Positions 40,901 through 49,657 of a stretch of DNA of 64,000 nucleotides are shown here, one piece after another. The position numbers and the translations under genes are program-made. The notes below the pieces were generated by a model. The model was given only the letters and a program-made list of their open reading frames with translations, made no database searches and was not told the origin of the DNA. The DNA comes from a candidate division TM6 bacterium GW2011_GWE2_42_60 (GTDB lineage Bacteria > Babelota > Babeliae > Babelales > Babelaceae), in assembly GCA_000996275.1 (NCBI GenBank), contig LCEG01000003.1, positions 186,001 to 250,000 of the forward strand. The letters are read 5' to 3'. Each line of letters begins with the position of its first letter. Position 1 is the stretch's first letter.

Positions 40901-42935
40901 CAGTTCCTGCAAGTTTATCTGCCGATGTACTAATCTGTAACCGCGCATCATCAAGCTTAATAAGATCGACAGCTTCACTAATAACCGTTTTTGGTACAAA
41001 AAGTTCTGGGAAGCTTTGTGAGAGTTTCCAGCCTTTTGGCAATTCAACAATAAACGTCATCCCTGCGCCTGATGATCCTAAGAATGCTCGCGCCGTAAGT
41101 GCAGCCTCTGTATTGATAATATTTGCTTTACCACGAATATAAAAAGCCCCCGCAAATACCGTATCCTTTGCAAGTGCTTTTCTTGTTCCTTCAGCCGCCT
41201 CACCGTTAAGAGCTACTCCCTGTTTGCCAGGAATTGTTGGCTGGGCAGAACCCGTTCCAAACACGCCTGCTTCAAACCCAACGCCAACATCATAAATAGA
41301 CACATCTTTGAGAATAGATAGCCCAGGAACATCTTTCGGTAAAAGATCAAACGGCTTCCATTTTGGAGAACCCATACCGATACCAATCATGAACCGAGCC
41401 GATGGCGATGCGCCAAAATCAAATGAGAGATTAGACTCTAATACAAGTCCCAATGCTTCAACTTGGCCGTGTATAGTACCTGTTTTTTTACCAGTATCAA
41501 GCCTGAGTTTTCCTGACTCTTTAAACTTTATACCCGCAACAAAAAGGCCCTTCTCTTTGTCAGAACTCTTTACCGAACCATCAAGAACAATGCCATCTAC
41601 ATTAGAAATAAGAAGCTTACCTTCAAAAATAAGCGCATCCATAAAGGTGTCTTTAAGCTCTTTGATAATATCGCCAAGCATCATATTCTTAATCTCTAGA
41701 GAGGTAGATACTATCGTCTTAGGAGCTTTTTCTACACCAAACTGCTTTAATTTTTTCGTATTTGGACCAATACTTCCTTCAAGAATTACCGGTTTGCCTT
41801 GAAAAGCCGCTGAAAGCTTAACTTTCGCCGCTCGCCCAATACCAAAAGAAGCGCTCACTGTTTCGAGTGCTACTTTTAGACCCGGCAAAATTTCTAGATC
41901 AACACGTTTTCCTTTTCCATCACTAATAAGACCTGCGAGAGAGAATCCACCAAGAGGAGAAAAAGTTCCAAATCCCGACATAAAGACATTAGAAAAAGGA
42001 GTGCTCTCAAGTCCAGGGAAGACCTCTTTAAGAGCCCGCGGTTCAAACTCTACCTTTCCCGAAAGATCTTGAGCCGTAAGATCAAGAATGATTGAAAACT
42101 TTGTTTTCTGTCCAAAAATTTCAACAGAAAAATCGAGAGACGACTGATCAAAAAGATTTAAAACCAGATCGCACGTCCGTACGCGGAGTGTTTTTCCTGG
42201 AATAAAATTGAAAAGAACCCCATCACCCTCGACTCGCACCCCAAATGTAATTGACTTCACCAAGCGTAAATCATATTCACCTTCGCCGGTATGAAGCTTT
42301 GGAATAATAAGATCTTCTTCACGTATAAACTTGGACATTTTATCTTTTAATGACGAAATAGATTCAGCAGGCCCCTCACCAAAAACATAATTTTTCCATG
42401 GAGCAACAGCAAGGTCATATTTTAAAAGTTTTGCCGCAGAAAGCGCTTCTTTTCGATCTTTATATTCATCTTCTGTCATTAATTCAATAGATTTGATACC
42501 AACGACGGCAGGTTTCCCAAGAATGGTTGCCTTACCTTCATACCCAATGGTGCCTTCAGGTTTAAAAAGAAACTCTCCCGTTTCCAAGGTAATCACGCCC
42601 AAATTTAACTTTTTAGCCTTTGTTGGAAATTGGATCGCAAAAATACCCTCTTCACCCTTTTCAGTCGCTTCTGCTTTAAGCGCGTATTTCTCTGGGACAA
42701 ATGGAATATAAAGAGCAATTTTCATTTTTTGTGGTTCAATTTTTTCATCTGGAGCAACAAAATCAAACTTTGAATCATCATCAATAGATGACAATTCATC
42801 TATTGAGGGAACCTCTTCAGATTCTGTTCCCGTTTGAACAGCAGTTTGCTGCGCATATAGATAAAAAAGTGTTGTTGGCGCTAGAACAAGGATAAAAACC
42901 CAAGCCCATAGGTAACGCCCAGAAAAATACTTCAT
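37956..42935 (-). CDS. Giant exported beta-rich protein with C-terminal ankyrin repeats
   Basis: A 1659-residue protein with an N-terminal signal or anchor (WAWVFILVLAPTTLFYLY). Residues about 60-1080 are beta-rich and repetitive: recurring units with GxxxLxG..., KxxLxxxFxG, and a SxxLxIG style, without clear domain match; the pattern recalls long lipid-transfer or AsmA/TamB-like proteins but that is only a resemblance. A coiled coil lies near 1100-1140 (QLKRRASMADIQAQEQRVKE). The end (about 1300-1655) holds three related ankyrin-like blocks, each with EAIKKGD/IKAGSL/VRAGDK, GMLPVFYAG-type and GDGALLYYASGA-type units, so a block of about 120 residues has been triplicated. GGGGGGAGT precedes the ATG. 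Function unknown. Confidence 0.7.
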   Translation of the reverse strand: MKYFSGRYLWAWVFILVLAPTTLFYLYAQQTAVQTGTESEEVPSIDELSSIDDDSKFDFVAPDEKIEPQKMKIALYIPFVPEKYALKAEATEKGEEGIFAIQFPTKAKKLNLGVITLETGEFLFKPEGTIGYEGKATILGKPAVVGIKSIELMTEDEYKDRKEALSAAKLLKYDLAVAPWKNYVFGEGPAESISSLKDKMSKFIREEDLIIPKLHTGEGEYDLRLVKSITFGVRVEGDGVLFNFIPGKTLRVRTCDLVLNLFDQSSLDFSVEIFGQKTKFSIILDLTAQDLSGKVEFEPRALKEVFPGLESTPFSNVFMSGFGTFSPLGGFSLAGLISDGKGKRVDLEILPGLKVALETVSASFGIGRAAKVKLSAAFQGKPVILEGSIGPNTKKLKQFGVEKAPKTIVSTSLEIKNMMLGDIIKELKDTFMDALIFEGKLLISNVDGIVLDGSVKSSDKEKGLFVAGIKFKESGKLRLDTGKKTGTIHGQVEALGLVLESNLSFDFGASPSARFMIGIGMGSPKWKPFDLLPKDVPGLSILKDVSIYDVGVGFEAGVFGTGSAQPTIPGKQGVALNGEAAEGTRKALAKDTVFAGAFYIRGKANIINTEAALTARAFLGSSGAGMTFIVELPKGWKLSQSFPELFVPKTVISEAVDLIKLDDARLQISTSADKLAGTDAGCTLSAGVSISGAAENLALKALDGIIKKTGNKGVGLRLIGNIDITNLKIMSLKMGLATGDFSIVIPPATFKAAALYLVVRGEPSLAFEGSFQFIPGPGQEPLLFAGELGLTAMGIGCDLSMKGIWKDPLNISKIGVTNIEFGNLGVKFYETYAAISAAIESAGASLLVPELFAMSGEGAIGKQKPLHAKLAFGVGVDLSSMFIDAKIENLSTLADLTMSLFEMINLQLPPDLFKVIPCYVDSASLKIVPIAMRIGNISFNAGVGGSVYVKVLGKTVGCALELSTNGLILRGSMDAIKIGDIEITNADDSGKGPLLDITIHLQQGFNLELDGRIKIGELINTKTKILASTKGLAFDTETTIGPKEAGILARIKAVDLSFKDTSKLAEQLKLDNLALTIEFTNTLTDALNKSINAEFNRIQGTLKQDIDNTLEQLKRRASMADIQAQEQRVKEAEGRRVLFFKDPALSVLRELDVQKEITTLNLLKLKKGLEETVVGQALFDMLNKLGVTKLAADTLKTLGTLGIGVIDQGKMVFNQIANMVIVRKVYWSGSVTDVTKGTLPSAKVDVTLLGTDITQDLGEFNIKDPVGSIQHIATALVDIAQKALFKNLSVPSAPFVSPLLARTDDIFEAIKKGDVASLDTILAANPAALGQHDEMGLSPVAYAYKSPAIVIKMWEKGVKLDGDNNLLMMKAAEMGEKNTIDVLLRAGIAIPQLAIDIARQNGKESLAGYLEQRRTIAQARLKELIAAIKAGSLSSVVNLLNTQHEIVEMRDESGMLPVFYAGLNKNIVEIFDKNGSDIGADDGVLYYFATGASSRPVIEYLINRGLPIPQSAIDLARENRNNELATYLESNRAAQAANAPDLMAAAVRAGDKVLVERLLKNYPAAKDQPAKDGMLPFYYAGNKLGIVELFNKYGANLRAGDGALLYYASGAGDSGVVNFLVNELKLPVSQRAIDIARTNGYPGLAAQLEKAMAAQQVKK

Positions 42936-43031
42936 ACTCCCCCCTAAACATAACCAACCCCCTTAAAGTTGGCTACACCCTCTCTAACCCCAATTTTACT
43001 CCCATTTCCCCTCCATTTGCAATAGATTATA

Positions 43032-44606
43032 TTAATCAAGAAAATGAAGCTTAATTCCAAACAAACGACGTGTTTTATACATTACAAGTGCAACCACAAG
43101 ACAAAGCGGTCCAACCCAAAACCAATACCAAAGCTTCCATAAAAGTGCAAGAGCAAGTGGTCCTGGCAAAAACGAAATCAACAAATAGCAAGCCATATAC
43201 AAGGCCCACAAAAGCGCCGCCATACAAGCAAACTGCAAAACCGATTTTTGTAAAAAAGCCCACAAGGCATAGCCATAATAGACAAAGTGAAAACGCCGTC
43301 TTAACCACCACAAACAGAGTGCTATCTTTACTCCCGTTGCAATAACCGTCGACAAAACAATCCCATATAACCCTAACGTAGATAAGAATGCCAAACTCAG
43401 CGCCGTGTTTACCACAGCACTTACCAATGCGGCAAAAACAGGAAGAATGGTCTCGTGTTGTGCATAAAACATATTGAGCACAATTTTGTCGAGAGAAAGA
43501 AAAAAGAGTCCCACAATAAAAATACTCAAAAGTATGCTTAATTGCTGTGTATTTTCAAGGGTCATTCGCCCTGCAAACACTAAGGTATAAAATATTTTAT
43601 ATGAGAATGTAATCATCAATAACGTTGCTGGTACCGTCACCCACCAGATTAATTTTGTTGCTTCAAACAGATAAAAACTCAATCGCCGAGGAGCATACCC
43701 CCCAATACGTGAAAAATGGGGCAATAAAACCGAAGCAAATGTTGTCGCAAAAATACCCAACGGTATCCGCGTGAACGCATACGTTTGCCGCAAAAGCGTC
43801 ACCGCACCAACAGGGAGAAATGAGGCAATTTGGCCATCAATAATAAGGTTTATTTCCAAAACACCAAGCCCAACTGCGCAGGGAATAAATTTATAAAGAA
43901 TCTGCTTCATAGAAACAATCGATTCTTTATCAGGCCTACAAAATGCAAAGCCTACTCTAAAATAATACCAAACCGTCAGACCCAACATTGCAATGCTATT
44001 GAAAAGAATACACCATGCTAGAACTTCAATAGGAAGGTCATATTTCCAACAAAGCCATAATTCACAAACCATCAGAATATTTGTACCAACCTGCGTTACA
44101 ATTGGAACAGAAAACAGGTTTGCCGTCTGTAATGCACCCGCAAGCAGAGCCCCAGATGATGTCGTCATGATAAAAAAGATTAAAATATGAAAACAACGCG
44201 CAGCCATAAGGCTTTTTTCAGTAACCTCACTTCCCCAACCAGGCGCAAAAAAGTGCGTTACTTTTACTGCAAAAATAGACGCTACAATACAGCCAACCAT
44301 TAAAAAGACTTGTGTCACCAAAAAGAGTAATGAAAGCACTTTGCTTACTTGCTCTTTCCCACCTTTTCGCGCAACTGCTGTCAAAGTAGGCACTGCCGCA
44401 GCACTCAACGCTCCTTCTGCAAAAATTTTCCTCAAAGAACTGGGGAGTCGAAATGCAACATGGAAAGCATCAGAAACTGCACTTACTCCCATGTAACGGC
44501 TCATTAATGTCTCGCGGACAAGCCCTACTACTTTACTTGCTACTGTAATAAATCCAAGCTGGACAGTTTTTTTGACAATAGAACCACGTGTTAAACGTAT
44601 CGCCAT
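43032..44606 (-). CDS. murJ: Lipid II flippase MurJ
   Basis: A 524-residue polytopic membrane protein of the MOP/MVF superfamily. The N-terminus has VGLVRETLMSRYMGVSAVSDAFHVAFRLPSSLRKIFAEGALSAAAVPTL, spread over TM1-TM2, which is a strong MurJ signature with the conserved Arg/Glu. About 14 membrane segments can be counted. It flips lipid II to the periplasm. Length is typical (E. coli 511). It is divergent from the pfkB-like gene. Confidence 0.93.
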   Translation of the reverse strand: MAIRLTRGSIVKKTVQLGFITVASKVVGLVRETLMSRYMGVSAVSDAFHVAFRLPSSLRKIFAEGALSAAAVPTLTAVARKGGKEQVSKVLSLLFLVTQVFLMVGCIVASIFAVKVTHFFAPGWGSEVTEKSLMAARCFHILIFFIMTTSSGALLAGALQTANLFSVPIVTQVGTNILMVCELWLCWKYDLPIEVLAWCILFNSIAMLGLTVWYYFRVGFAFCRPDKESIVSMKQILYKFIPCAVGLGVLEINLIIDGQIASFLPVGAVTLLRQTYAFTRIPLGIFATTFASVLLPHFSRIGGYAPRRLSFYLFEATKLIWWVTVPATLLMITFSYKIFYTLVFAGRMTLENTQQLSILLSIFIVGLFFLSLDKIVLNMFYAQHETILPVFAALVSAVVNTALSLAFLSTLGLYGIVLSTVIATGVKIALCLWWLRRRFHFVYYGYALWAFLQKSVLQFACMAALLWALYMACYLLISFLPGPLALALLWKLWYWFWVGPLCLVVALVMYKTRRLFGIKLHFLD

Positions 44607-44676
44607 CGCTCAGTATCCCCTCATAGACCTTAATACAAAACTACCATGGATAAGGCCTGGTATATTCAGTATTTTT

Positions 44677-44707
44677 TTGTTTCATTTTACCATATTTTTG
44701 ATATAAT
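44677..44707 (+). promoter_or_regulatory. Promoter of the 44.8-kb operon
   Basis: TATAAT at 44702-44707 with a weak -35 TTGTTT at 44677-44682 (19-bp spacer). It lies about 80 bp before the pfkB-like start and probably serves the downstream series. Confidence 0.45.
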
Positions 44708-44787
44708 TTCACCGACTATGCTTTTCACGTTACCACACCATTTCTCATGCCTTCTTTCTAGGGAATAGGACCCGTTCTTATTAGATC

Positions 44788-45798
44788 ATGATCACTCATA
44801 TTAAAAGTTCTTCTCTTGCCCCAAAAGTCATTGTTTTTGGGGGTATTATGTGCGACATATACCTCAATTGCACTAACGAAACCTTTGCACAAATTTCTTC
44901 CGAAGAATATCCTGACTCTCTCTCGTTAGAAGAAGGAACAAAGATTGACCTATCTTCTATTAAGTACGCGGTTGGAGGAGGGGGTGCTAATGTTGCCTGT
45001 GGAATTGCTCATCTCGGCTTACCCACCACCATTTTTGCTAAAATCGGTTCTGATCATCTCGGAAATTTTGTCTTCAACACACTCTCCCAAAAGCAGATAG
45101 ATCTTAGTCTGTGTATAACCTCAAAAACAATAGAAACGGGTACTTCGCTTATTTTGCCGTCAGAAAAAGGGAATCATCCTATTTTGGTTTTTCGCGGCGC
45201 AAATGCCTCAGTTCAAGAAGCTGAACTGCCACTCTCTATTCTCGATCAATTTAAAGGAGTGTATATTGCTTCACTTGCAGGAGATTTTGCAAAACTTCTG
45301 CCCAAAATAGCTGTACGAGCAAAAGCAACAGGCTCTCTCGTTATGCACAATCCAAGCAAGAGTCAGCTTACCAACACGCAAGACGCTTTTTTAGAAGCAC
45401 TCCCCTCTCTAGATATTTTGATCGTGAACCTATCGGAAGCAAAGGCTTTATTCACCACCCTCATTTCTTCACAAAAAAAATTCTCCCTCCAGTTATTGTA
45501 TAAACATCTCTCCCCAAAAGGCCCCCATACCCTTATTATGACCTCGGGTAAAGATGGTGCTTACTGCGTAACTAAACAAAAAACCATTCACCAACCAAGT
45601 ATTCCCACACCCGTTGTGAACACTGTTGGCGCTGGGGATATTTTTGGCGCAACTTTTTTTGGCACCGTCATGCTTGGCTCTACCTATGAAGAAGCACTCT
45701 TACTAGCTGCACACAACAGTGCACACGCCCTCGCATCTTCTGATCAAGAAACAAGGCTTCTTACACTCAATGAGCTTATATCGCTCTCAAAATCATAA
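44788..45798 (+). CDS. PfkB-family sugar kinase
   Basis: A 336-residue kinase of the ribokinase/PfkB family: GGGGANVACGIAHLG near residue 64 (motif 1) and NTVGAGDIFGATFFG near residue 275 (motif 2 with the catalytic Asp). The substrate (fructose-6-phosphate, ribose, nucleoside or similar) cannot be told from the sequence. It begins a plus-strand series and is followed by tpiA after about 70 bp, which makes a glycolytic sugar phosphate plausible. AATAGGA lies upstream. Confidence 0.87.
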   Translation: MITHIKSSSLAPKVIVFGGIMCDIYLNCTNETFAQISSEEYPDSLSLEEGTKIDLSSIKYAVGGGGANVACGIAHLGLPTTIFAKIGSDHLGNFVFNTLSQKQIDLSLCITSKTIETGTSLILPSEKGNHPILVFRGANASVQEAELPLSILDQFKGVYIASLAGDFAKLLPKIAVRAKATGSLVMHNPSKSQLTNTQDAFLEALPSLDILIVNLSEAKALFTTLISSQKKFSLQLLYKHLSPKGPHTLIMTSGKDGAYCVTKQKTIHQPSIPTPVVNTVGAGDIFGATFFGTVMLGSTYEEALLLAAHNSAHALASSDQETRLLTLNELISLSKS

Positions 45799-45871
45799 TT
45801 TTTGATTTGCCTTTAGATACCGAAAATGGTAATTAAAAAGAAAAACTTACCAAAACAAGAGATGATGTTTT

Positions 45872-46597
45872 ATGGCAAGCGCCCCGATCTTTGTTGCAAA
45901 CTGGAAGTCTTATCTTTCCAATAATAGCGCGAAAAGTTGGATAGACACCTATCAAAAACAACTTGTGGAAATGGCTTTAAAAAACAATATCTCCATCTGC
46001 CCTGATGCCACTTGTCTCGCTTATGCTGTTGAAAAATTATCACCTGCAGTACGCATTGGCGGGCAAAACTGTTCAGCACATCAACCGGGTGCTCACACAG
46101 GAGAAATTTCTGCACAATCCCTTAAAGAAGTAGGAGCGCAACTCTGTATCATTGGTCACTCAGAAACACGAAAAAACAACGGTGACACAGCTGCTTTAAT
46201 AGCACAAAAGGCACTACGACTCGTAGAAGAAGCTATTACTCCGCTCATCTGTATCGGCGAAGATTATCAGAATGACCTGCTCACCATTCTTCCAGCTCTA
46301 AAAAAAACGACTCGGCCAATTTCTTCTTGTTTTTTTGCATTTGAACCTGAAAGCGCTATCGGCACCAACACCCTTCTTCCAGAACAATTACTCAAAGATG
46401 CCATGATTGCAATAGAATCGATCATAAAAGCAACTCTTTTTGATACAAAAATTACTCTTTTTTATGGGGGAAGTGTCAGCAGCACAACGATACAATCACT
46501 CAGAAAGATTTCTGAAATCGATGGTTTTTTACTCGGACGCGCAAGTCTCGATTTTCAAGAGCTTGAAAATATAGTAATATGTTCCCAACAGTGCTAA
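45872..46597 (+). CDS. tpiA: Triose-phosphate isomerase
   Basis: A 241-residue TIM-barrel enzyme that interconverts glyceraldehyde-3-phosphate and DHAP. The N-terminal FVANWKS has the catalytic Lys, IIGHSETRK contains the catalytic His, and FAFEPESAIGTN holds the catalytic Glu where the usual sequence is AYEPVWAIGTG; the Trp of the flexible-loop lead is absent. LFYGGSVSS is the phosphate-binding loop. Slightly shorter than the usual 250. It lies 18 bp before secG. Confidence 0.94.
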   Translation: MASAPIFVANWKSYLSNNSAKSWIDTYQKQLVEMALKNNISICPDATCLAYAVEKLSPAVRIGGQNCSAHQPGAHTGEISAQSLKEVGAQLCIIGHSETRKNNGDTAALIAQKALRLVEEAITPLICIGEDYQNDLLTILPALKKTTRPISSCFFAFEPESAIGTNTLLPEQLLKDAMIAIESIIKATLFDTKITLFYGGSVSSTTIQSLRKISEIDGFLLGRASLDFQELENIVICSQQC

Positions 46598-46615
46598 ATC
46601 TTACGGAGAAACAGT

Positions 46616-46984
46616 ATGTTGTATGGATTATTGTTAACATTATATATTCTTATTTGCTTCCTTTTGATGATCTTAATCTTGATACAAAAAAGCAAAGGCA
46701 GTCTTGGTCTAGGAACTACTGGCGGCGGCATGCAAATGCTGTTTGGTGGATCGGGAGGACAGTCATTTTTTCAAAAAGCGACATGGGTTTTGGGCGCTCT
46801 ATTTATGCTCTCATCGCTCGGACTTGCTATTATTAAATCACGCACAACAGCACAATCGCGCTTTTTAACACCAGCGACACAAACAGAAAGACCAGCACCA
46901 CAGCCTACAAGAACACCTTTGGCACCAACTCAGGCTCCCGTTCAAACAGCAGAAGAAAAAAGCGGCCCAGCCGAAGCGCAGTGA
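46616..46984 (+). CDS. secG: Preprotein translocase subunit SecG
   Basis: A 122-residue protein with two membrane helices (about 5-24 and 55-74) and the family's LILIQKSKGSLGLG and GGSGGQSFFQKAT motifs. It assists SecYE. The C-terminus is a Pro/Thr/Gln-rich tail of about 45 residues. GGAG precedes the ATG. tpiA-secG adjacency is common in bacteria. It supplies part of the Sec pathway needed by the many signal-peptide proteins here, with secA at 62.2 kb. Confidence 0.93.
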   Translation: MLYGLLLTLYILICFLLMILILIQKSKGSLGLGTTGGGMQMLFGGSGGQSFFQKATWVLGALFMLSSLGLAIIKSRTTAQSRFLTPATQTERPAPQPTRTPLAPTQAPVQTAEEKSGPAEAQ

Positions 46985-46990
46985 TGCCTT

Positions 46991-47779
46991 ATGATCATCC
47001 CGTTTCTTAATGCCCTTGGCAAAGGAACATTGATCTTTTGCGACCGTATTGGAAGCTTTATCCTATTTTTCTTTAAGATAGTAGCAACACTCTTTACTAC
47101 AAAACTTAAAGTGCGACAGGTTATCGCCCAGATGTATATGATTGGCGTTGGGTCATCAACGATTGTCTTCTTGACAGGATCGTTTACCGGGCTTGCGTTT
47201 GCATTACAAAGCTATATCGGCTTCAGTCGCGTTGGCACTGAAGAACTTATAGGACTTGTGGTCACTCTTGGTATGACGCGTGAACTCGGTCCTGTTCTTA
47301 CAGGATTGATGGTTACTGGTCGTTGTGGCTCTGCTATTGCTGCTGAGATTGGTTCTATGCGTACTACTGAACAGATCGATGCTCTAAAAACATTATGTAT
47401 TGATCCTTTTCAATATTTAATTGTTCCCAGAGTTCTTGCAAGCACTATTATAATGCCATTTCTTACAGTCTTTTCTATGATTTGTGGCATCATTGGTGGC
47501 TATTTACTCTGCACTTATTCCATAGGGCTCAACCCAGAAACCTATATCAATGTTATTCGCGAGCGCGTTGAGCTTTCTGACGTTACAGGTGGACTTATAA
47601 AAGCAGCTTTTTTTGGGCTCTTTTTTTCGTGGGTTGGAACATATCAAGGTTATTACACATCAGGCGGCGCTCAAGGAATTGGTCTCGCAACAACAAGAAG
47701 CGTTGTTTATGGATCAATTATTATTTTGATCGCAAACTACTTCTTAAGTTCCCTACTTTTCCAGACAGGCATAGCATGA
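46991..47779 (+). CDS. mlaE: MlaE-type ABC permease
   Basis: A 262-residue inner-membrane permease of the MlaE family of phospholipid-transport ABC systems. It has FTGLAFALQSY, then ELGPVLTGLMVTGRCGSAIAAEIGSMRTTEQIDAL, the signature coupling region, and five or so membrane helices. Its TGA overlaps the mlaF start as ATGA. It works with the adjacent ATPase to move lipids between membranes. No MCE-domain MlaD follows in this window. Confidence 0.92.
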   Translation: MIIPFLNALGKGTLIFCDRIGSFILFFFKIVATLFTTKLKVRQVIAQMYMIGVGSSTIVFLTGSFTGLAFALQSYIGFSRVGTEELIGLVVTLGMTRELGPVLTGLMVTGRCGSAIAAEIGSMRTTEQIDALKTLCIDPFQYLIVPRVLASTIIMPFLTVFSMICGIIGGYLLCTYSIGLNPETYINVIRERVELSDVTGGLIKAAFFGLFFSWVGTYQGYYTSGGAQGIGLATTRSVVYGSIIILIANYFLSSLLFQTGIA

Positions 47780-48543
47780 TTGAGCTTATTGAAGTCCGCA
47801 AGCGCTTTGGTGACGACCAGAGATGGGTCACAGATGGTATCAACTTAGTTATTCCATCTGGCCAAATGACCTGCATCATTGGACAGTCAGGTGAAGGAAA
47901 ATCGGTTCTTCTCAAACAGATTATTGGTCTTATAAAACCAACCTCAGGCTCCATTTTGATTGATGGGCAGGATATTACCAAGATGTCTGAACATGAACAA
48001 GAATTAATTTTTAAAAAATGTGGATACGTTTTTCAATTCGCAGCGCTGCTCGACTCTCTTAATGTTTTTGAAAACATTGGACTCAGTCTCATAGAAAAAG
48101 GCACTCCAATTGCGGACGTACTCCCCATCGTTAAAGAAAAACTAGCACTCGTTAATCTCAAACCAGAAATACTCTATAAATATCCTTCAGAGCTCTCTGG
48201 TGGAATGAAAAAACGCGTCGGTCTTGCACGCACGCTCATCACCAATCCATCGATCATCCTTTACGACGAGCCAACGACGGGGCTCGATCCTATTACCGCG
48301 CGCGTTGTTCATGAGCTCATGCACAACATGCAAAAACAGCTCGGCATTACCTCTGCTATTATTTCTCACGATGTTGAAATTTTTAAATACGTTGACAACA
48401 TAGCTCTTTTACATCGTGGGAAAATACGATTTTTTGGGGCAGCTCAAACCATTTGGGATTCAACAAATCCGTATATTTATCAATTTATTCGCGGACTTTC
48501 CGAAGGCCCCATTCAAACAACAGAATTTAGTCACAAAGAATAG
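47776..48543 (+). CDS. mlaF: MlaF-type ABC ATPase
   Basis: A 255-residue ATPase: Walker A GQSGEGKSVLLK near residue 38, signature LSGGMKKRVGLAR near 143, Walker B IILYDEPTTGLDP and a His switch in ISHD. The start is the ATGA overlap with mlaE, giving MIELIEVRKRFG; the frame is open upstream but those codons lie inside mlaE. It energises the MlaE permease. Confidence 0.93.
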   Translation: MIELIEVRKRFGDDQRWVTDGINLVIPSGQMTCIIGQSGEGKSVLLKQIIGLIKPTSGSILIDGQDITKMSEHEQELIFKKCGYVFQFAALLDSLNVFENIGLSLIEKGTPIADVLPIVKEKLALVNLKPEILYKYPSELSGGMKKRVGLARTLITNPSIILYDEPTTGLDPITARVVHELMHNMQKQLGITSAIISHDVEIFKYVDNIALLHRGKIRFFGAAQTIWDSTNPYIYQFIRGLSEGPIQTTEFSHKE

Positions 48544-48557
48544 ATGGACACCTACCT

Positions 48558-49574
48558 ATGGAAACAGAAAAATTATCTCCCAACTCTACACAAGAACACC
48601 AAATTATTTTTTTAAAGCAGGCTATTCAAGAACAGAGTCTTTTGTTTCAACAAATCAGAACCGAAATAAAACATGTTATTATCGGCCATGAAGAGACAAT
48701 TAACCTTATACTGATGTCAATTTTATGCGACGGCCATGTATTGTTAGAAGGGCTTCCTGGTGTTGCAAAAACAACACTCGTAAAAACAGTTGCTGAAATT
48801 TTGGGGCTCAATTTTAAGCGTATTCAATTCACACCTGATCTTCTGCCTGCAGATCTCATCGGCACTATGGTGTACAATCAAAAGACAACTGATTTTGAAG
48901 CGCGCAAAGGACCACTTTTTGCACACATTATTCTTGCTGATGAAATTAATCGTGCCCCTGCAAAAGTGCAATCCGCTCTTCTTGAAGCTATGCAAGAACA
49001 GCAAGTGACTATCGGATCAACGACCTACGCTCTTCAAAAACCTTTTCTTGTTTTCGCTACGCAAAATCCTATTGAACAAGAGGGAACTTACACGCTCCCA
49101 GAAGCTCAAGTTGATCGATTTCTTTTTAAATTGCAAATGCCCTATCCAACGCGCGAGCAAGAAAAACAGCTGCTCTTTGCGCTACAAACAAATAAAGTGT
49201 GTTGTCAACCAATCTCTCCAGAAACACTCGCCAAAAGTAGAGAGCTTATGGCAAGTATTTATGTTGACCCACTCATTGTTGACTATATAACACGTCTTGT
49301 TGATGCAACACGCAATCCAGAAAATTATAATCTCATGCATCTTAAAGGGTATATTCAGCACGGAGCTTCTCCACGAGCAACGCTTGGACTCTTTGCAGCA
49401 GCACGTGCCGCTGCATTTTTGGCTCAACGACATTTTGTTATTCCTGATGACATCAAACGCGTTGCATGCGTAATTTTACAACATCGCATAAAACTTTCTT
49501 TTGAAGCCGAGGCAGAAGGCTTACAGCCTCATACCATCGCATTACAAATCTTAGAACAGGTTAAAACACCATGA
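48558..49574 (+). CDS. MoxR-family AAA+ ATPase
   Basis: A 338-residue MoxR/RavA-type ATPase: Walker A GLPGVAKTTLVK near residue 62, then RIQFTPDLLPADLIGT, Walker B HIILADEINRAPAKVQSALLEAMQE, sensor ATQNPIEQEGTYTLPEAQVDRF. These act as chaperones for complex assembly. Its TGA is overlapped by the start of a 28-codon gene, which is in turn coupled to gspC, so it is part of the secretion-type operon. Confidence 0.93.
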   Translation: METEKLSPNSTQEHQIIFLKQAIQEQSLLFQQIRTEIKHVIIGHEETINLILMSILCDGHVLLEGLPGVAKTTLVKTVAEILGLNFKRIQFTPDLLPADLIGTMVYNQKTTDFEARKGPLFAHIILADEINRAPAKVQSALLEAMQEQQVTIGSTTYALQKPFLVFATQNPIEQEGTYTLPEAQVDRFLFKLQMPYPTREQEKQLLFALQTNKVCCQPISPETLAKSRELMASIYVDPLIVDYITRLVDATRNPENYNLMHLKGYIQHGASPRATLGLFAAARAAAFLAQRHFVIPDDIKRVACVILQHRIKLSFEAEAEGLQPHTIALQILEQVKTP

Positions 49575-49657
49575 ACGATCTTGACAAAATGTCTCCAAAA
49601 CGCAAATATGGTAAAAAAATTCTCCCCCTTTTACCAGGCAAGGGAAATAATCCATGA
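49571..49657 (+). CDS. Micro-gene of 28 codons, ATGA-coupled on both sides
   Basis: A 28-residue frame (MNDLDKMSPKRK... ending KGNNP) starts at an ATGA overlap with moxR and ends in a second ATGA overlap with gspC. The peptide is basic with a Pro/Leu patch (KKILPLLPGK) and has no membrane segment. The double overlap leaves no untranslated spacer between moxR and gspC, which argues that ribosomes pass through it. It may be a real small protein, or its translation may serve to couple the flanking genes. Confidence 0.55.
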   Translation: MNDLDKMSPKRKYGKKILPLLPGKGNNP

